The notes: generated from the letters alone by a model not told the origin. A DNA stretch of 64,000 nt from Tabrizicola sp. (GCF_016792905.1 NZ_JAEULP010000016.1:25142-89141); one strand, 5' to 3'. Shown: positions 43,747 through 53,492, numbered from the stretch's first letter. Numbers and translations: made by a program.

Positions 43747-44430
43747 ATGATGCGCAAGACCCTGGCGGGCCCGGCCCTGCTTCTGTCCCTGGCCGTGACC
43801 GCGACGCTGGCCTTTGCCCACGGTGACGTGGCGCCGCAGCCGGTAAACACCGATGCCCTGCCCGAGGTGGGCGAGGAATGGCTGGTCGAGAACCCCTACC
43901 GCGCCGACAAGGTGGGCGACGAGGTCTGGTGGCAGGCCGTCATGATCGGCGACAGCGGGTTCAACCAGAACTGCGCGCGCTGCCATGGGCTTGGCGCGGT
44001 GTCGGGTGGCCTTGCCCCGGACCTGCGCTTCCTGGAGGCGGCGGAATACGGGGACGAGTGGTTCGCCGAGCGGTTCCAGCACGGCTACACCCAGGACGGC
44101 ACGACGAAGATGCCGGCCTTCGGGGAGATCCTGGGCCAGAAGGCGGGCTGGGCGATCCGGACCTATATCGAGACCCGGCCCGAGGACGGGGCGCTCGACG
44201 CCCACAAGGACCGGCTGGGGGCGATCCGCGACGAGCTGATGGCGGGGGGCGGCGACGATGCGGCGCTGAAGGCGGAGCTGATGGAGATCGCGGGTTCGGT
44301 GGTGACGGCCTCGGGCGCGCCGAAATCGGATTCGGCGGCGCTGCGGGCTGCGCTGGCGCTGGACGGGACGGAGGCGGCGAAGAAGCACGCGGCCGAGATG
44401 CTGACCATCGGGCTTTCGGCGGCGCATTGA
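43747..44430 (+). CDS. PedF-like cytochrome c-550 with a long C-terminal extension
   Basis: A 227-residue exported cytochrome (signal MMRKTLAGPALLLSLAVTATLAFA). One heme site is at about residue 76, CARCH in NQNCARCHGLGAVSGGLAPDL, with the axial Met in TKMPAFGEIL. The first about 140 residues match cytochrome c-550 PedF, the electron acceptor of quinoprotein ethanol dehydrogenases. About 85 further residues form an alanine- and acid-rich helical tail (KAELMEIAGSVVTASGAPKSDSAALRAALALDG), longer than I expect. The next gene starts 2 bases later. Confidence 0.82.
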   Translation: MMRKTLAGPALLLSLAVTATLAFAHGDVAPQPVNTDALPEVGEEWLVENPYRADKVGDEVWWQAVMIGDSGFNQNCARCHGLGAVSGGLAPDLRFLEAAEYGDEWFAERFQHGYTQDGTTKMPAFGEILGQKAGWAIRTYIETRPEDGALDAHKDRLGAIRDELMAGGGDDAALKAELMEIAGSVVTASGAPKSDSAALRAALALDGTEAAKKHAAEMLTIGLSAAH

Positions 44431-44431
44431 G

Positions 44432-45346
44432 ATGCTGCGGGCTGCGGTCCTGGCGGTGATGCTGCTGGCGGCGGGCATGGCGAATGCCCGCTGCGAAGGC
44501 CAGGCTCCGGGGGCAAAGCCGCAGAACACCCCGCGCGAGGATGTGGGCCAGACGCTGGACGAGATCGTCGAGCGCGGCTGGATCGAGATCGCTGTCTACG
44601 AGGACTTTCCGCCCTACAGCTGGGAAGAGGGCGCTACGCCGAAAGGGGTGGACGTCGAGGTTGGCAAGATCATTGCCGAAGGACTGGGGGTCGAACCCCG
44701 GTTCCGTTTCGTCCAGTCGGGCGAGACGCTGGAGGCGGACCTTCTGAACTATGTCTGGAAGGGCGCGGCGGTCGGCGGGCATGTGTCGAACCTGATGATG
44801 CGGGTGCCCTACAACAGCGATTTCACCTGCCGGGTGGAGCAGGCCGTGTTCACCGGGCAATACGCGGGCGAGAAGGTGGGCATCGCCTACCGGATCGAAG
44901 CCTACCCCGACGCGGTGCAGGTGGCGAATGCGGACGGGCGGCATCCGGATGCGCCGGTGCCGTCGTTCTTTGTCTATGACCCTGTCGGGGTCGAAAATGA
45001 TTCGATTTCCGATTTCTACCTGACCTCGGCCTTCGGCGCCTCGGCCAAGATCACGCGCTACAAGACGGTAGCGGCGGCGATGGCGGGATTGAAGGCGGGG
45101 GAGGTGATGGCGGTGATGGGACCCCTGTCGCAGCTTGAGGTCGGCGCGGGCGAGGGCGTGGCGGTTCATGCGCCGCTTCTGCCGGGTTTTGAGCTGTCGC
45201 GCTGGACGCTGGGGGTGGCCGTGCACCAAAGCCACCGCGACCTTGGCTATGCGGTGGACGACGCCATTGCGGCGGCCCTGGCGGATGGCCGTATCGCGGA
45301 AATCTACGCGGAGTACGGACTGGAGTTCACCCCGCCCGAGCGTTGA
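44432..45346 (+). CDS. xoxJ: XoxJ-like periplasmic substrate-binding protein
   Basis: A 304-residue quinoprotein-associated solute-binding protein with a signal peptide (MLRAAVLAVMLLAAGMANA). Typical sequence is LDEIVERGWIEIAVYEDFPPYSWEEGATPKGVDVEVGKIIAEGLGV and AEIYAEYGLEF near the end, the two-lobed family 3 solute-binder pattern. XoxJ/MxaJ proteins are needed for active methanol dehydrogenase, perhaps in maturation of the enzyme. It is the second gene of the plus-strand pair with the PedF-like cytochrome. The xoxJ name is by family and context. Confidence 0.82.
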   Translation: MLRAAVLAVMLLAAGMANARCEGQAPGAKPQNTPREDVGQTLDEIVERGWIEIAVYEDFPPYSWEEGATPKGVDVEVGKIIAEGLGVEPRFRFVQSGETLEADLLNYVWKGAAVGGHVSNLMMRVPYNSDFTCRVEQAVFTGQYAGEKVGIAYRIEAYPDAVQVANADGRHPDAPVPSFFVYDPVGVENDSISDFYLTSAFGASAKITRYKTVAAAMAGLKAGEVMAVMGPLSQLEVGAGEGVAVHAPLLPGFELSRWTLGVAVHQSHRDLGYAVDDAIAAALADGRIAEIYAEYGLEFTPPER

Positions 45347-45376
45347 ACAATACGACTTAGGAATCATAGCCGCCCG

Positions 45377-45404
45377 TTGCGTCAGCCGATATGCTGATTA
45401 TGCT
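45377..45404 (+). promoter_or_regulatory. Possible sigma-70-type promoter of coxGSLM
   Basis: TTGCGT and TATGCT are separated by 16 bases and end 17 bases before the CoxG-like start. The match is moderate. Just before it, at 45348-45362, is CAATACGACTTAGGA, which retains ACGAC of the ACGACCAT core but not the full half-site. Confidence 0.35.
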
Positions 45405-45421
45405 ACAACGGGGGAGAGGCC

Positions 45422-45946
45422 ATGAAGCTCAGTGACACCCGCGACATCAAGGCCACCCCCGGCGAGGTCTGGACCGCGATCCTGAACCCCGAGGTGCTCA
45501 AGGAATGCATTCCGGGTTGCGAGAGCCTGAGCGGGTCGGTCGCCGAAGGATACGAGGCCGTGGTCAAGCAGAAGGTCGGGCCGGTGTCGGCGACCTTCAC
45601 CGGACTGGTGCAGCTTTCGGACATCGTCGAGGGCAAGTCGCTGAAGATTTCCGGCGAGGGCAAGGGCGGCGTCGCGGGCTTTGCCAAGGGCGGGGCCGAC
45701 GTGTCCTTCGAACCGATCGAGGGCGGCACCCGGCTGACCTATGTGGCCGAGGCCAGTGTCGGCGGCAAGATCGCCCAGCTGGGCAGCCGGATCATCGACA
45801 GTTTTGCCAAGAAACTCGCCGACGAATTCTTCACCCGGTTCCAGGAGGCGGTGGAGGAGCCGGAGCCTGCAGAAGTGGCCGGAGAAGAAGGTGCCGGGCC
45901 GGAGGAACAGAAGAAAGGTTGGTTCAAGCGACTGCTCGGCGGCTGA
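45422..45946 (+). CDS. coxG: CoxG-like SRPBCC protein
   Basis: A 174-residue protein of the CO dehydrogenase subunit G family. It begins MKLSDTRDIKATPGEVWTAILNPEVLKECIPGCESLSGSVAEGYEAVVKQKVGPVSATFTG, and the helix-grip fold continues through GTRLTYVAEASVGGKIAQLGSRIIDSFAKKLADEFFTRF. CoxG proteins are thought to anchor the molybdenum hydroxylase to the membrane. First gene of the cox set, directly after the quinoprotein genes. Confidence 0.85.
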   Translation: MKLSDTRDIKATPGEVWTAILNPEVLKECIPGCESLSGSVAEGYEAVVKQKVGPVSATFTGLVQLSDIVEGKSLKISGEGKGGVAGFAKGGADVSFEPIEGGTRLTYVAEASVGGKIAQLGSRIIDSFAKKLADEFFTRFQEAVEEPEPAEVAGEEGAGPEEQKKGWFKRLLGG

Positions 45947-45991
45947 ACGGGCCGCAGGGAAGTACCTAGGAATACCCAGGGAGGAGCAAGA

Positions 45992-46477
<486 letters not shown>

Positions 46478-46486
46478 GGGGGCGAG

Positions 46487-48865
46487 ATGCCGAAGGATCA
46501 CGGGATTGGCGCGCCGATGAAGCGCCGCGAGGATGTCCGCTTCCTGACCGGGCGCGGAGTTTATACGGACGATCTGGCCCTGCACGGGCAGGCGGCGGCG
46601 GTCTTTGTCCGCTCGACCGTCGCGCATGGGCGGATCAAGTCGATCAATCCGACCAAGGCGGCGGCGATGCCGGGCGTGCTGGCGATCTTCACCGGCGAGG
46701 ATTTCAAGGACGTTGGCGGCAACCCGGCAGGCTGGCTGATCAACAGCCGCGACGGCACGCCGATGCGGGAACCGAAGCGCCCGGTCTTGGCGCATGGCAA
46801 GGTGCGGCATGTGGGCGATGCCTATGCCGCCGTGATCGCGGAAACGCTGTCGCAGGCCAAGGATGCGGCGGAACAGCTGGCCGATGACAGCGTGATCGAG
46901 GAGCTTCCGGCCATCGTCGACATGAAGGCGGCGGTGGCGGATGCAACGAACCGCGTGCATGACGAGATCCCGGACAACCTGTGCTTCGACTGGGGCTGGA
47001 TCGAGGACAACCGCGCCGCTGTTGACGCAGCGATGAAGGCGGCGCCGCATGTCGTCACCCTCAATCTGGTGAACAACCGGTTGGTGCCGAACGCGATGGA
47101 GCCCCGGGCTTCGATTGGCGAGTACAACCCGGGAACGGGCGACTACAAGCTGACGACGACCAGCCAGAACCCGCATCTGACACGGCTTCTGGTGGCGGCC
47201 TTCGTGCTGGGCATCCCGGAGAACAAGCTGACGGTCGTGGCCCCGGATGTGGGCGGCGGCTTCGGGTCGAAGATCTATCATTATGGCGAGGAAGCGCTGG
47301 TCCTGGCGGCGGCGAAGAAGCTGGGCCGCCCGGTGCGCTGGACGGCGGAACGCAGCGAGTCTTTCCTCACCGACGCGCATGGCCGCGACCATGTGACGAA
47401 GATCGAGCTGGGCTGCACCAAAGACGGGCAAATCCTTGCGATCCGCACCGAGACGCTGGCGAACGTGGGGGCCTATCTGTCGAACTTCTCGACCGCGACG
47501 CCGACCTTCCTGCACGGCACGCTGATGGCCGGGCCGTACAAGGTGCCGCATGTCTATGTGAACGTGAAAACCGTTTTCACCAACACCGCCCCGGTCGATG
47601 CCTATCGCGGTGCGGGACGGCCCGAGGCGACCTTCAGCCTGGAGCGGGTGATCGACAAGATGTGCCGCGAGCTGAACCTTGACCCGTTCGAGGTGCGGCG
47701 GAAGAACCTGCTGACCCCGGACCAGTTCCCCTATACCACGCCGGTTGGCCTTGTGTATGACACCGGCAACTATCAGGCGACGCTGGACCGCGCGATGGCG
47801 ATGGCCGATGTGGCCGGGTTCGACAAGCGCGCGGCTGCTTCCAAGGCGCGCGGCAAGCTGCGCGGCATGGGGCTTTCCACCTGGATCGAGGCTTGCGGCA
47901 TTGCGCCGTCGCATCTGGTGGGCATCCTGGGGTCGCGCGTCGGGCTTTATGATGCGGCGACGGTGCGGGTGAACGCGACCGGGAACCTGAGCGTGATGGT
48001 CGGCGCCCACAGCCACGGTCAGGGGCACGAGACGGTGTTTGCGCAGATCGTGGCCGAGAAGCTGGGGGTGCCCGAATCTTCGGTGGAAATCGTGCATGGC
48101 GACACCTCGAAAATCCCGTTCGGGATGGGGTCCTATGGCTCGCGGTCGCTGGCGGTCTGCGGGGTGGCGGTGACCAAGGCCATCGACAAGATCGTCGCCA
48201 AGGGCAAGAAGATCGCGGCGCATATGCTGGAGGCGTCGGAGGGTGACATCACCTTCGAGGACGGCAAGTTCAGCGTGGCGGGGACCGACAAGGCCAAGAC
48301 CTTCGGCGAGATCGCCTTCAGCGCCTATGTCCCGCACAACTACCCCTTGGAGACGCTGGAACCGGGGCTGGAGGAGACTGCCTTCTACGACCCGGCCAAC
48401 TTCACCTATCCCGCAGGCGCCTATATCTGCGAGGTCGAGGTCGACGAAGGGACCGGCAAGGTCGACGTGGTGGCGTTCCACTGTGCCGACGACTTCGGCA
48501 ACGTGATGAACCCGATGGTGGTCGAGGGCCAGGTGCATGGCGGGGTGGGCCAGGGGATCGGCCAGGCCCTGTGCGAGTTCACGGCCTATGACGAGAACGG
48601 CCAGCTTCTGACCGGGTCCTACATGGACTATCCGATGCCCCGGGCCGAGGATGTGCCGTTCTACAACGTCGATTACAGCTGCCAGACGCCCTGCACGCAC
48701 AACCCGCTGGGGGTGAAGGGCTGCGGCGAGGCTGGGGCCATCGGGTCACCCCCGGCGGTGGTCAACGCGGTGATCGACGCGCTGCATCGCGGGGGGCACG
48801 CCCATGTGACGCATATCGACATGCCGGTCTCGCCGTCGCGGGTCTGGCAGGCTGTGAACGGCTGA
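46487..48865 (+). CDS. Molybdenum hydroxylase large subunit, form II CoxL-type
   Basis: A 792-residue large subunit. The active-site loop is AYRGAGR (residues 372-378), the form II signature; true CO dehydrogenases have AYxCSFR with a Mo-Cu site cysteine. GGGFGSK marks a Mo-cofactor segment, and the catalytic Glu is in [12 protein letters not shown] near residue 748. Form II enzymes have uncertain substrates; an aldehyde or N-heterocycle is plausible. The neighbouring PQQ alcohol genes make an aldehyde substrate attractive, but this is inference. coxD, coxE and coxF helper genes are not seen here. Confidence 0.9.
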   Translation: MPKDHGIGAPMKRREDVRFLTGRGVYTDDLALHGQAAAVFVRSTVAHGRIKSINPTKAAAMPGVLAIFTGEDFKDVGGNPAGWLINSRDGTPMREPKRPVLAHGKVRHVGDAYAAVIAETLSQAKDAAEQLADDSVIEELPAIVDMKAAVADATNRVHDEIPDNLCFDWGWIEDNRAAVDAAMKAAPHVVTLNLVNNRLVPNAMEPRASIGEYNPGTGDYKLTTTSQNPHLTRLLVAAFVLGIPENKLTVVAPDVGGGFGSKIYHYGEEALVLAAAKKLGRPVRWTAERSESFLTDAHGRDHVTKIELGCTKDGQILAIRTETLANVGAYLSNFSTATPTFLHGTLMAGPYKVPHVYVNVKTVFTNTAPVDAYRGAGRPEATFSLERVIDKMCRELNLDPFEVRRKNLLTPDQFPYTTPVGLVYDTGNYQATLDRAMAMADVAGFDKRAAASKARGKLRGMGLSTWIEACGIAPSHLVGILGSRVGLYDAATVRVNATGNLSVMVGAHSHGQGHETVFAQIVAEKLGVPESSVEIVHGDTSKIPFGMGSYGSRSLAVCGVAVTKAIDKIVAKGKKIAAHMLEASEGDITFEDGKFSVAGTDKAKTFGEIAFSAYVPHNYPLETLEPGLEETAFYDPANFTYPAGAYICEVEVDEGTGKVDVVAFHCADDFGNVMNPMVVEGQVHGGVGQGIGQALCEFTAYDENGQLLTGSYMDYPMPRAEDVPFYNVDYSCQTPCTHNPLGVKGCGEAGAIGSPPAVVNAVIDALHRGGHAHVTHIDMPVSPSRVWQAVNG

Positions 48866-48878
48866 GGGGAGGACGATC

Positions 48879-49667
48879 ATGCACAACTTTGATTTCGCGA
48901 AACCCTCGACGATTGCCGATGCGGCCAAGGCGTTGGCGGCGGACGGGGCGCAGGCCCTGTCGGGCGGGCAGACGTTGATCCCGACGATGAAGCAGCGGCT
49001 TGCCGCCCCGGCCACGCTGGTCAGCCTGACCGGCATCGCCGAGATGCAGGGAGTCTGTGTCGGCGATGGCGGGCTGCATATCGGGGCCGCAACGCCCCAT
49101 GCGGTCGTGGCGAAGGAGGCCGCGAAACACTACCCGGCGCTGGCGGACCTGGCGGGGGGCATCGGCGACCCGGCGGTGCGGTCGCGGGGGACGATTGGTG
49201 GCAGCATTGCCAACAACGATCCGGCGGCGTGCTACCCTTCGGCGGTTCTGGCGTCCGGCGCGACGGTGGTGACCAACAAGCGCAAGATCGCGGCGGATGA
49301 CTATTTCCAGGGGCTGTTTTCCACGGCGCTGGAGGAGGGGGAGTTCGTGACGAGCGTGGTCTTCCCGATCCCGCAGAAGGCGGCCTATGTGAAGTTCAAC
49401 CAGCCCGCCAGCCGCTTTGCCCTGACCGGGGTCTTCGTCGCGAAGTTCGCGAACGGCGTGCGGGTCGGCGTGACCGGCGCGGGCAACGACGGCGTCTTTC
49501 GCTGGGCCGAAGCGGAGCGGGCGCTGTCGGCGGACTTCTCGGCCTCGGCTTTGTCGGGGCTGAAGGTTGATCCTGCGGGGATGAACGCGGACCTGCATGG
49601 CTCGGCCGCCTACCGGGCGAATCTGGTCAAGGTGCTGACGGGTCGCGCGGTGATGGCTGCGGGCTGA
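48879..49667 (+). CDS. Molybdenum hydroxylase FAD-binding medium subunit, CoxM-type
   Basis: A 262-residue FAD subunit. It has LSGGQTLIPTMKQRLAAPATLVSLTGI and the second FAD loop IGDPAVRSRGTIGGSIANNDPAACYPSAVLA, followed by a typical C-terminal domain (YVKFNQPASRFALTGVFVAKF). It completes coxG-S-L-M and is followed by a bidirectional terminator. Confidence 0.92.
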   Translation: MHNFDFAKPSTIADAAKALAADGAQALSGGQTLIPTMKQRLAAPATLVSLTGIAEMQGVCVGDGGLHIGAATPHAVVAKEAAKHYPALADLAGGIGDPAVRSRGTIGGSIANNDPAACYPSAVLASGATVVTNKRKIAADDYFQGLFSTALEEGEFVTSVVFPIPQKAAYVKFNQPASRFALTGVFVAKFANGVRVGVTGAGNDGVFRWAEAERALSADFSASALSGLKVDPAGMNADLHGSAAYRANLVKVLTGRAVMAAG

Positions 49668-49684
49668 CCCGTTCAGCAATTGAG

Positions 49685-49720
49685 AAAGGCCCGGTGGAGC
49701 GATCCGCCGGGCCTTTCGTT
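49685..49720. terminator. Bidirectional terminator between coxM and apbE
   Basis: AAAGGCCCGGTGG and CCGCCGGGCCTTT form a 13-base stem with one G-T pair and the loop AGCGAT. T-rich sequence follows on the plus strand (CGTTTC) and A3/T3 at the stem base serve both directions. Both flanking genes end toward it. Confidence 0.75.
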
Positions 49721-50572
49721 TCAGACGGTTTGCAGGTTGCCGTCGAAACCGACCAGCGTGACGCGGATCAGGCCCGGGTGGCGCAGGGCCGCGATCCGGT
49801 CGGCGGTCAGGAAGACCAGCGCCGTGGAGAGGGCGTCGGCGAGGGCAGCAGTCCTGGCCTCGACCGAAACGGTGGACCACAAGGGCGGCAGGCCCATTGG
49901 GTGGAGGATATGCGGCTGGCCGTTCACCAGCGTCGCCATGGGCGAGGAGGTGGCGATGGCGGTGCCGGTCAGGGTCCGGGTGGCAAGGTGGCCGTGGACC
50001 GGGTCTTGCAGGCCAAGGCGGAAGGGGCCGCCAAGCGCGGCAGTCTCGCCCATGTCGATCAGGGCGTGGTCGAAGCCGTGGGCGGCAAGGTGGGCTTTCA
50101 CCGCATCGGCGCCGAAGCCTTGGGCGATGCCGTTGAAGGTCAGCGCCATGCCGGGTCGCAGGGTGATGCCAATGACGCGCTGGACGTGCCGCCAGCCGAT
50201 TGGGGAGGTGTTGGCCCGACCCTCGGCTGCGGCCTGCCAGAGGGGCTGGACGGTCGGATCGAAGGCTCCGTCGGTCAGGCGATGGATGGCATCTGTCAGG
50301 TCGAGGACGGAGTTGAAGGCGAGCGATGGGGCGGCAAGCCGTCCGGTCGCGTTAAGGTCGGTCAGGGCCGAGGGGCGGTGGAGCGAGAAGTCGGCCTCGA
50401 TGGCCTCGATCAGGGTAGGAAGGCTGGCGAGGGCGGCCGCGGCGGCATGAATGGGGCCGCGGAGGCTGAGGGCGCAATCGGCACCGAAGGCCCGGCCCTG
50501 CCAGCGGGTTTCTGCTTCGGCAGGCGTCGCAAGGGCGGCGGCGGAGAGGGCGAGGAAGCGGCGGCGGTTCAT
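49721..50572 (-). CDS. apbE: FAD:protein FMN transferase, ApbE family
   Basis: A 283-residue exported ApbE with a twin-arginine-like leader (MNRRRFLALSAAALATPAEA). Family segments are GADCALSLRG, FNGIAQGFGADAVKAHL, ALIDMGETAALGG (metal/FAD site) and GTAIATSSPMATLVNG. ApbE attaches FMN to a Thr of flavoproteins such as NosR, NqrBC and RnfG. It overlaps the NosR-like gene by ATGA, so that protein is its obvious client. A frame extending 301 codons upstream is only a reading of the NosR-like gene in another frame. Confidence 0.88.
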   Translation of the reverse strand: MNRRRFLALSAAALATPAEAETRWQGRAFGADCALSLRGPIHAAAAALASLPTLIEAIEADFSLHRPSALTDLNATGRLAAPSLAFNSVLDLTDAIHRLTDGAFDPTVQPLWQAAAEGRANTSPIGWRHVQRVIGITLRPGMALTFNGIAQGFGADAVKAHLAAHGFDHALIDMGETAALGGPFRLGLQDPVHGHLATRTLTGTAIATSSPMATLVNGQPHILHPMGLPPLWSTVSVEARTAALADALSTALVFLTADRIAALRHPGLIRVTLVGFDGNLQTV

Positions 50573-52644
50573 GTCCGGGCCTCGCGCAGGACGGGCGGGG
50601 CCAATGGGCGGCCCCTGGCGGCAAGGACCAATGGCACGCAGGCGGCGGGCGAGTTGTGGATCGTCACGCAATCGAGGCACTGGAAGCATTCGGAGTACTG
50701 GATCTGGCCGCTGGCCTTGATCGCCCCGTACTTGCAGCGCACCCGGCAAAGCTGGCAGGGCGATCCGCATTCCCGGCGCCGGGCGATCCAGTCGCGGCCC
50801 CGGATCACCCCGCCGATGGCCATGAGTGCGCCCAAGGGGCAGACCCAGCGGCAGAAGCCCTTGAAGGTGAAAAGGCCAAGGACCAGCCAGAGCGCGGCAT
50901 AGGCGACGTAAGGCCAGTCGCGCAGGAAGACCGTCGTGATGGCCGTCTTGAACGGCTCGATTTCGGCGGCGGTGTCGAGGTGGGTCGGGGAAAACACGGC
51001 GACGCAGATCAGGGCGCCGAGGAGGAAGTATTTCAGGCTCTTGAAGCGGGCATCCCAGCGGGCCGGTGGCTCCCATTCCGGAAGGCGGAAGAAGCGGCCT
51101 GCGTGGTGGGCGAATTCCTGGAGCGCTCCGAACGGGCAGAGCCAGCCGCAGAAGAGCCCCCTGCCCCAGAGCACGAAGCCGAGGATGGTGACGGCCCAGA
51201 TCAGGAGCGAAAACGGGTCGTAGAGGAGGAAGGCGAGCGAGCCATCGTCTAGCGCGGTGCGCAGGGTGGCGAGGGGAGTGACGATGGAAAGCTGGCCCTG
51301 CCCCCAGAAGCCGATGAAGCCGGTGACGAAGGCGAGGGCCGCGAGCCGGATCGGCGTGCAGAACGGGTGATCGGACAGACGGTTGATGCCGGGGCCAAGG
51401 GCAGCCAGAAGCAGGGCGAGGACGCAAGCCAGCAGCAGCAGGTCGGCCTGCCGGTTCAGGATCGCCTCGCGCCACGGCGCCAATTTTTCCGGCGGGGCCT
51501 CGCGCAGGAAGAAACGTTCGGGCGTCGCGAGTGTCAGGCGGAAATGGGCGCTGCCGACCTGCGGCTGGAACTGGCCGTGCGCGCGCAGCGCGGTGGCGGA
51601 CAGCTCCCAGTCGGCGGCGGGATCGAAGCCAAGACGACGGTCGGTGCGCAGGATCATCGCCGTGCCCTGCGGGACCCCGGGCAGGGTTTCGAACAGGAGA
51701 TCGGCATCGCGGAGCGCCAACGGCAGGCCGCCTTGCGTGGCGGACAGGAGGTCGGGTTCGGTGTTGCGGACAAAATCCGGCGAGACGAGGCCATGGCGGG
51801 CGGTGTCGATCACCAGGATCGGTTCGTCCTGCGGCGAGACGGTCAGGAAGCGGTTGAGGTCGGACAGGCTTTCCGGGGTCAGGACCGCGCGGGCAATGGA
51901 AGCCGGGCCAAGGTCGACGGCCCAGAGATCAAGGTAAAGGCCCTGCGGGTCGGCCTGCGCCTCGGGGTCGTCATGGGTCCAGAGCGTCCCGGCAAAGGCG
52001 GCATCTGCCTCGGCATTGGTGACGCGGAGGTTGCGGGCGATGCCTTGGGTGACGAGGTCGTCCCAGTTGAGGGCTTCGTCCACGGCAGGGTCGGGCCGGG
52101 CGGGTGGCGCGGACTGGATGCCCTGCATCCGTTCCCGCGCCACGGCCAGCGTCGCAGCCAGGATCGATTCATGCGCGATGCGGACCGAGGCGGTCGCCTT
52201 CGTCACCCCGTCGAGGTAGACCAGATCGGTGCCCGAGCCTTCGCCGTAGGGGTTGCCGACGACGAGGGGTTCGTTGATCGAATGCCCCCGGTACTGTTCG
52301 AGAAACTTCAGGAACGGCGCCTCGCCCAGACCCGAAACGAAGATTGGCTCGTTGTGATCCAGGAGGCGCACGTCGATGAAGGTGCCCTGCAGGTCGAGCA
52401 ACACCAGCATGTTGATCGGCCCGCCCGAAAAGCCGGGCAAGGGGGCAAGCGGGCCGGTCTCGAACACATAGCCCGCCTCGGCCCCGCCGGAGTTCAGAAG
52501 GCTGTAGACCCCCTTGTCGTCCAGCGCCTCGCCCAGCGCGTAGGGTGGAAGGATCAGGGGCGCGATGCGGTCACGCGGGCTGGGGTCGGCAGCCGCAACC
52601 GCAACCGTCAGGCAGAGCCACAGCAGGGCAAGGACCACGCGCAT
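50569..52644 (-). CDS. NosR/NirI-like membrane flavo-iron-sulfur protein
   Basis: A 691-residue protein in the NosR layout. A signal peptide (MRVVLALLWLCLTVAVAAA) leads into a periplasmic FMN-binding domain, with the probable attachment site DGVTKATAS (the usual SGAT is changed to TKAT). A long periplasmic stretch then runs to about residue 400, and the membrane part has CGWLCPFGALQEFAHH and CRWVCPLGAL motifs. Two C-terminal [4Fe-4S]-type cysteine groups follow, CGSPCQLCRVRC and CFQCLDC. NosR feeds electrons to N2O reductase, but no nos or nir gene is in the window. Its neighbours are PQQ and cox genes, so it may link those to the quinone pool. Confidence 0.85.
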   Translation of the reverse strand: MRVVLALLWLCLTVAVAAADPSPRDRIAPLILPPYALGEALDDKGVYSLLNSGGAEAGYVFETGPLAPLPGFSGGPINMLVLLDLQGTFIDVRLLDHNEPIFVSGLGEAPFLKFLEQYRGHSINEPLVVGNPYGEGSGTDLVYLDGVTKATASVRIAHESILAATLAVARERMQGIQSAPPARPDPAVDEALNWDDLVTQGIARNLRVTNAEADAAFAGTLWTHDDPEAQADPQGLYLDLWAVDLGPASIARAVLTPESLSDLNRFLTVSPQDEPILVIDTARHGLVSPDFVRNTEPDLLSATQGGLPLALRDADLLFETLPGVPQGTAMILRTDRRLGFDPAADWELSATALRAHGQFQPQVGSAHFRLTLATPERFFLREAPPEKLAPWREAILNRQADLLLLACVLALLLAALGPGINRLSDHPFCTPIRLAALAFVTGFIGFWGQGQLSIVTPLATLRTALDDGSLAFLLYDPFSLLIWAVTILGFVLWGRGLFCGWLCPFGALQEFAHHAGRFFRLPEWEPPARWDARFKSLKYFLLGALICVAVFSPTHLDTAAEIEPFKTAITTVFLRDWPYVAYAALWLVLGLFTFKGFCRWVCPLGALMAIGGVIRGRDWIARRRECGSPCQLCRVRCKYGAIKASGQIQYSECFQCLDCVTIHNSPAACVPLVLAARGRPLAPPVLREART

Positions 52645-52680
52645 GCGTCAAGGATAGGCGCGTGACGGCCCCGCGCGTAT

Positions 52681-52694
52681 CCGACCAAAGTCGG
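52681..52694. promoter_or_regulatory. CCGAC-CAAA-GTCGG inverted repeat upstream of the NosR-like gene
   Basis: A 5-base-arm inverted repeat with the core CGACCAA lies 37 bases upstream of the NosR-like start (minus strand) and just after the carbonic anhydrase stop. It resembles the ACGACCAT sites but is not identical. It could instead be a small terminator of the carbonic anhydrase gene, though no T tract follows. Confidence 0.35.
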
Positions 52695-52697
52695 CTT

Positions 52698-53345
52698 TCA
52701 GACCGGGAAGAAGTCGCCCCGCGCCGGATCGTAGTTTTCCAGCAGCCCCTCGCCGGTATTGTTCCAAAGGCCGTGCAGGGTCAGCCGGTCATCCTCGACC
52801 GCGGATTTCACGAAGGGGAAGGTGAGGAGGTTCTCCAGGCTGGTCAGCACGGCCTCTTTCTCCAGCGCCTGCAGGATCTCGGCGTCGGGCAAATGCGCGA
52901 CCTTGTCGAAGCCGGGGCGCAGGATGTCCATCCAGCGGCCGACGAAGCTGGTCTTTTCCTCCAGCGCGGGAGCATGGCCGCGGCACATGTCGTGGCAGCC
53001 CTTGACCCCGCCGCAGTTGGAATGACCGAGGACCACGATATGCGCCACACCAAGGCTGGTGACGGCATATTCCACCGCAGCCGAGGTGCCGTGGCGTTCG
53101 CCGTCCGGAGTATAGGGCGGGACGAGGTTGGCGATGTTGCGGTGGATGAAGAACTCGCCCTCGTCCGCACCGAAGATCGAGGTGACATGCACCCGGCTGT
53201 CGCAGCAGGAAATCACCATGGCGCGGGGATGCTGGCCGCTTTCGGCCAGGCGGCGATACCAGGCGCGGTTGTCCTGGTAGGTGGTCGCGCGCCAGCCATG
53301 GAAGCGCTGGACCAGATAGGCAGGCAGGGGGCGGATGAAATTCAT
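52698..53345 (-). CDS. Beta-class carbonic anhydrase
   Basis: A 215-residue zinc enzyme interconverting CO2 and bicarbonate. The zinc ligands are visible in MVISCCDSRVH (Cys-x-Asp-x-Arg) and VLGHSNCGGVKGC (His and Cys), and GEFFIHRNIANLVPPY and STSLENLLTFPFV-like segments complete the family pattern. I use the ATG 8 bases after AGAGGA, two codons inside a longer start. Upstream of the NosR-like gene on the same strand with a 53-base gap, so it might be cotranscribed with it. Confidence 0.92.
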   Translation of the reverse strand: MNFIRPLPAYLVQRFHGWRATTYQDNRAWYRRLAESGQHPRAMVISCCDSRVHVTSIFGADEGEFFIHRNIANLVPPYTPDGERHGTSAAVEYAVTSLGVAHIVVLGHSNCGGVKGCHDMCRGHAPALEEKTSFVGRWMDILRPGFDKVAHLPDAEILQALEKEAVLTSLENLLTFPFVKSAVEDDRLTLHGLWNNTGEGLLENYDPARGDFFPV

Positions 53346-53492
53346 GGGCATCGTCCTCTGTTGTCGCACCCTCCCTATGCTGCATTTGCGGAAAATTCGA
53401 GGGGCAAAATCCGGGCCGAGGCCGAGGCAGGCAACCAATTCTTCAGCATGCGGGTCCAGGCTGGCGGCGGGTGTGATGAAACTTGGGTGTCT

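Noticed and set aside
46487-48865. Annotation of the large subunit as aerobic CO dehydrogenase
   Set aside because: The active-site loop AYRGAGR is form II; the Mo-Cu cysteine of AYxCSFR is absent.
49721-51475. A 584-codon ApbE with a long N-terminal extension
   Set aside because: The extension overlaps the NosR-like gene in another frame; the ATG at 50572 gives a twin-arginine-like leader and an ATGA junction.
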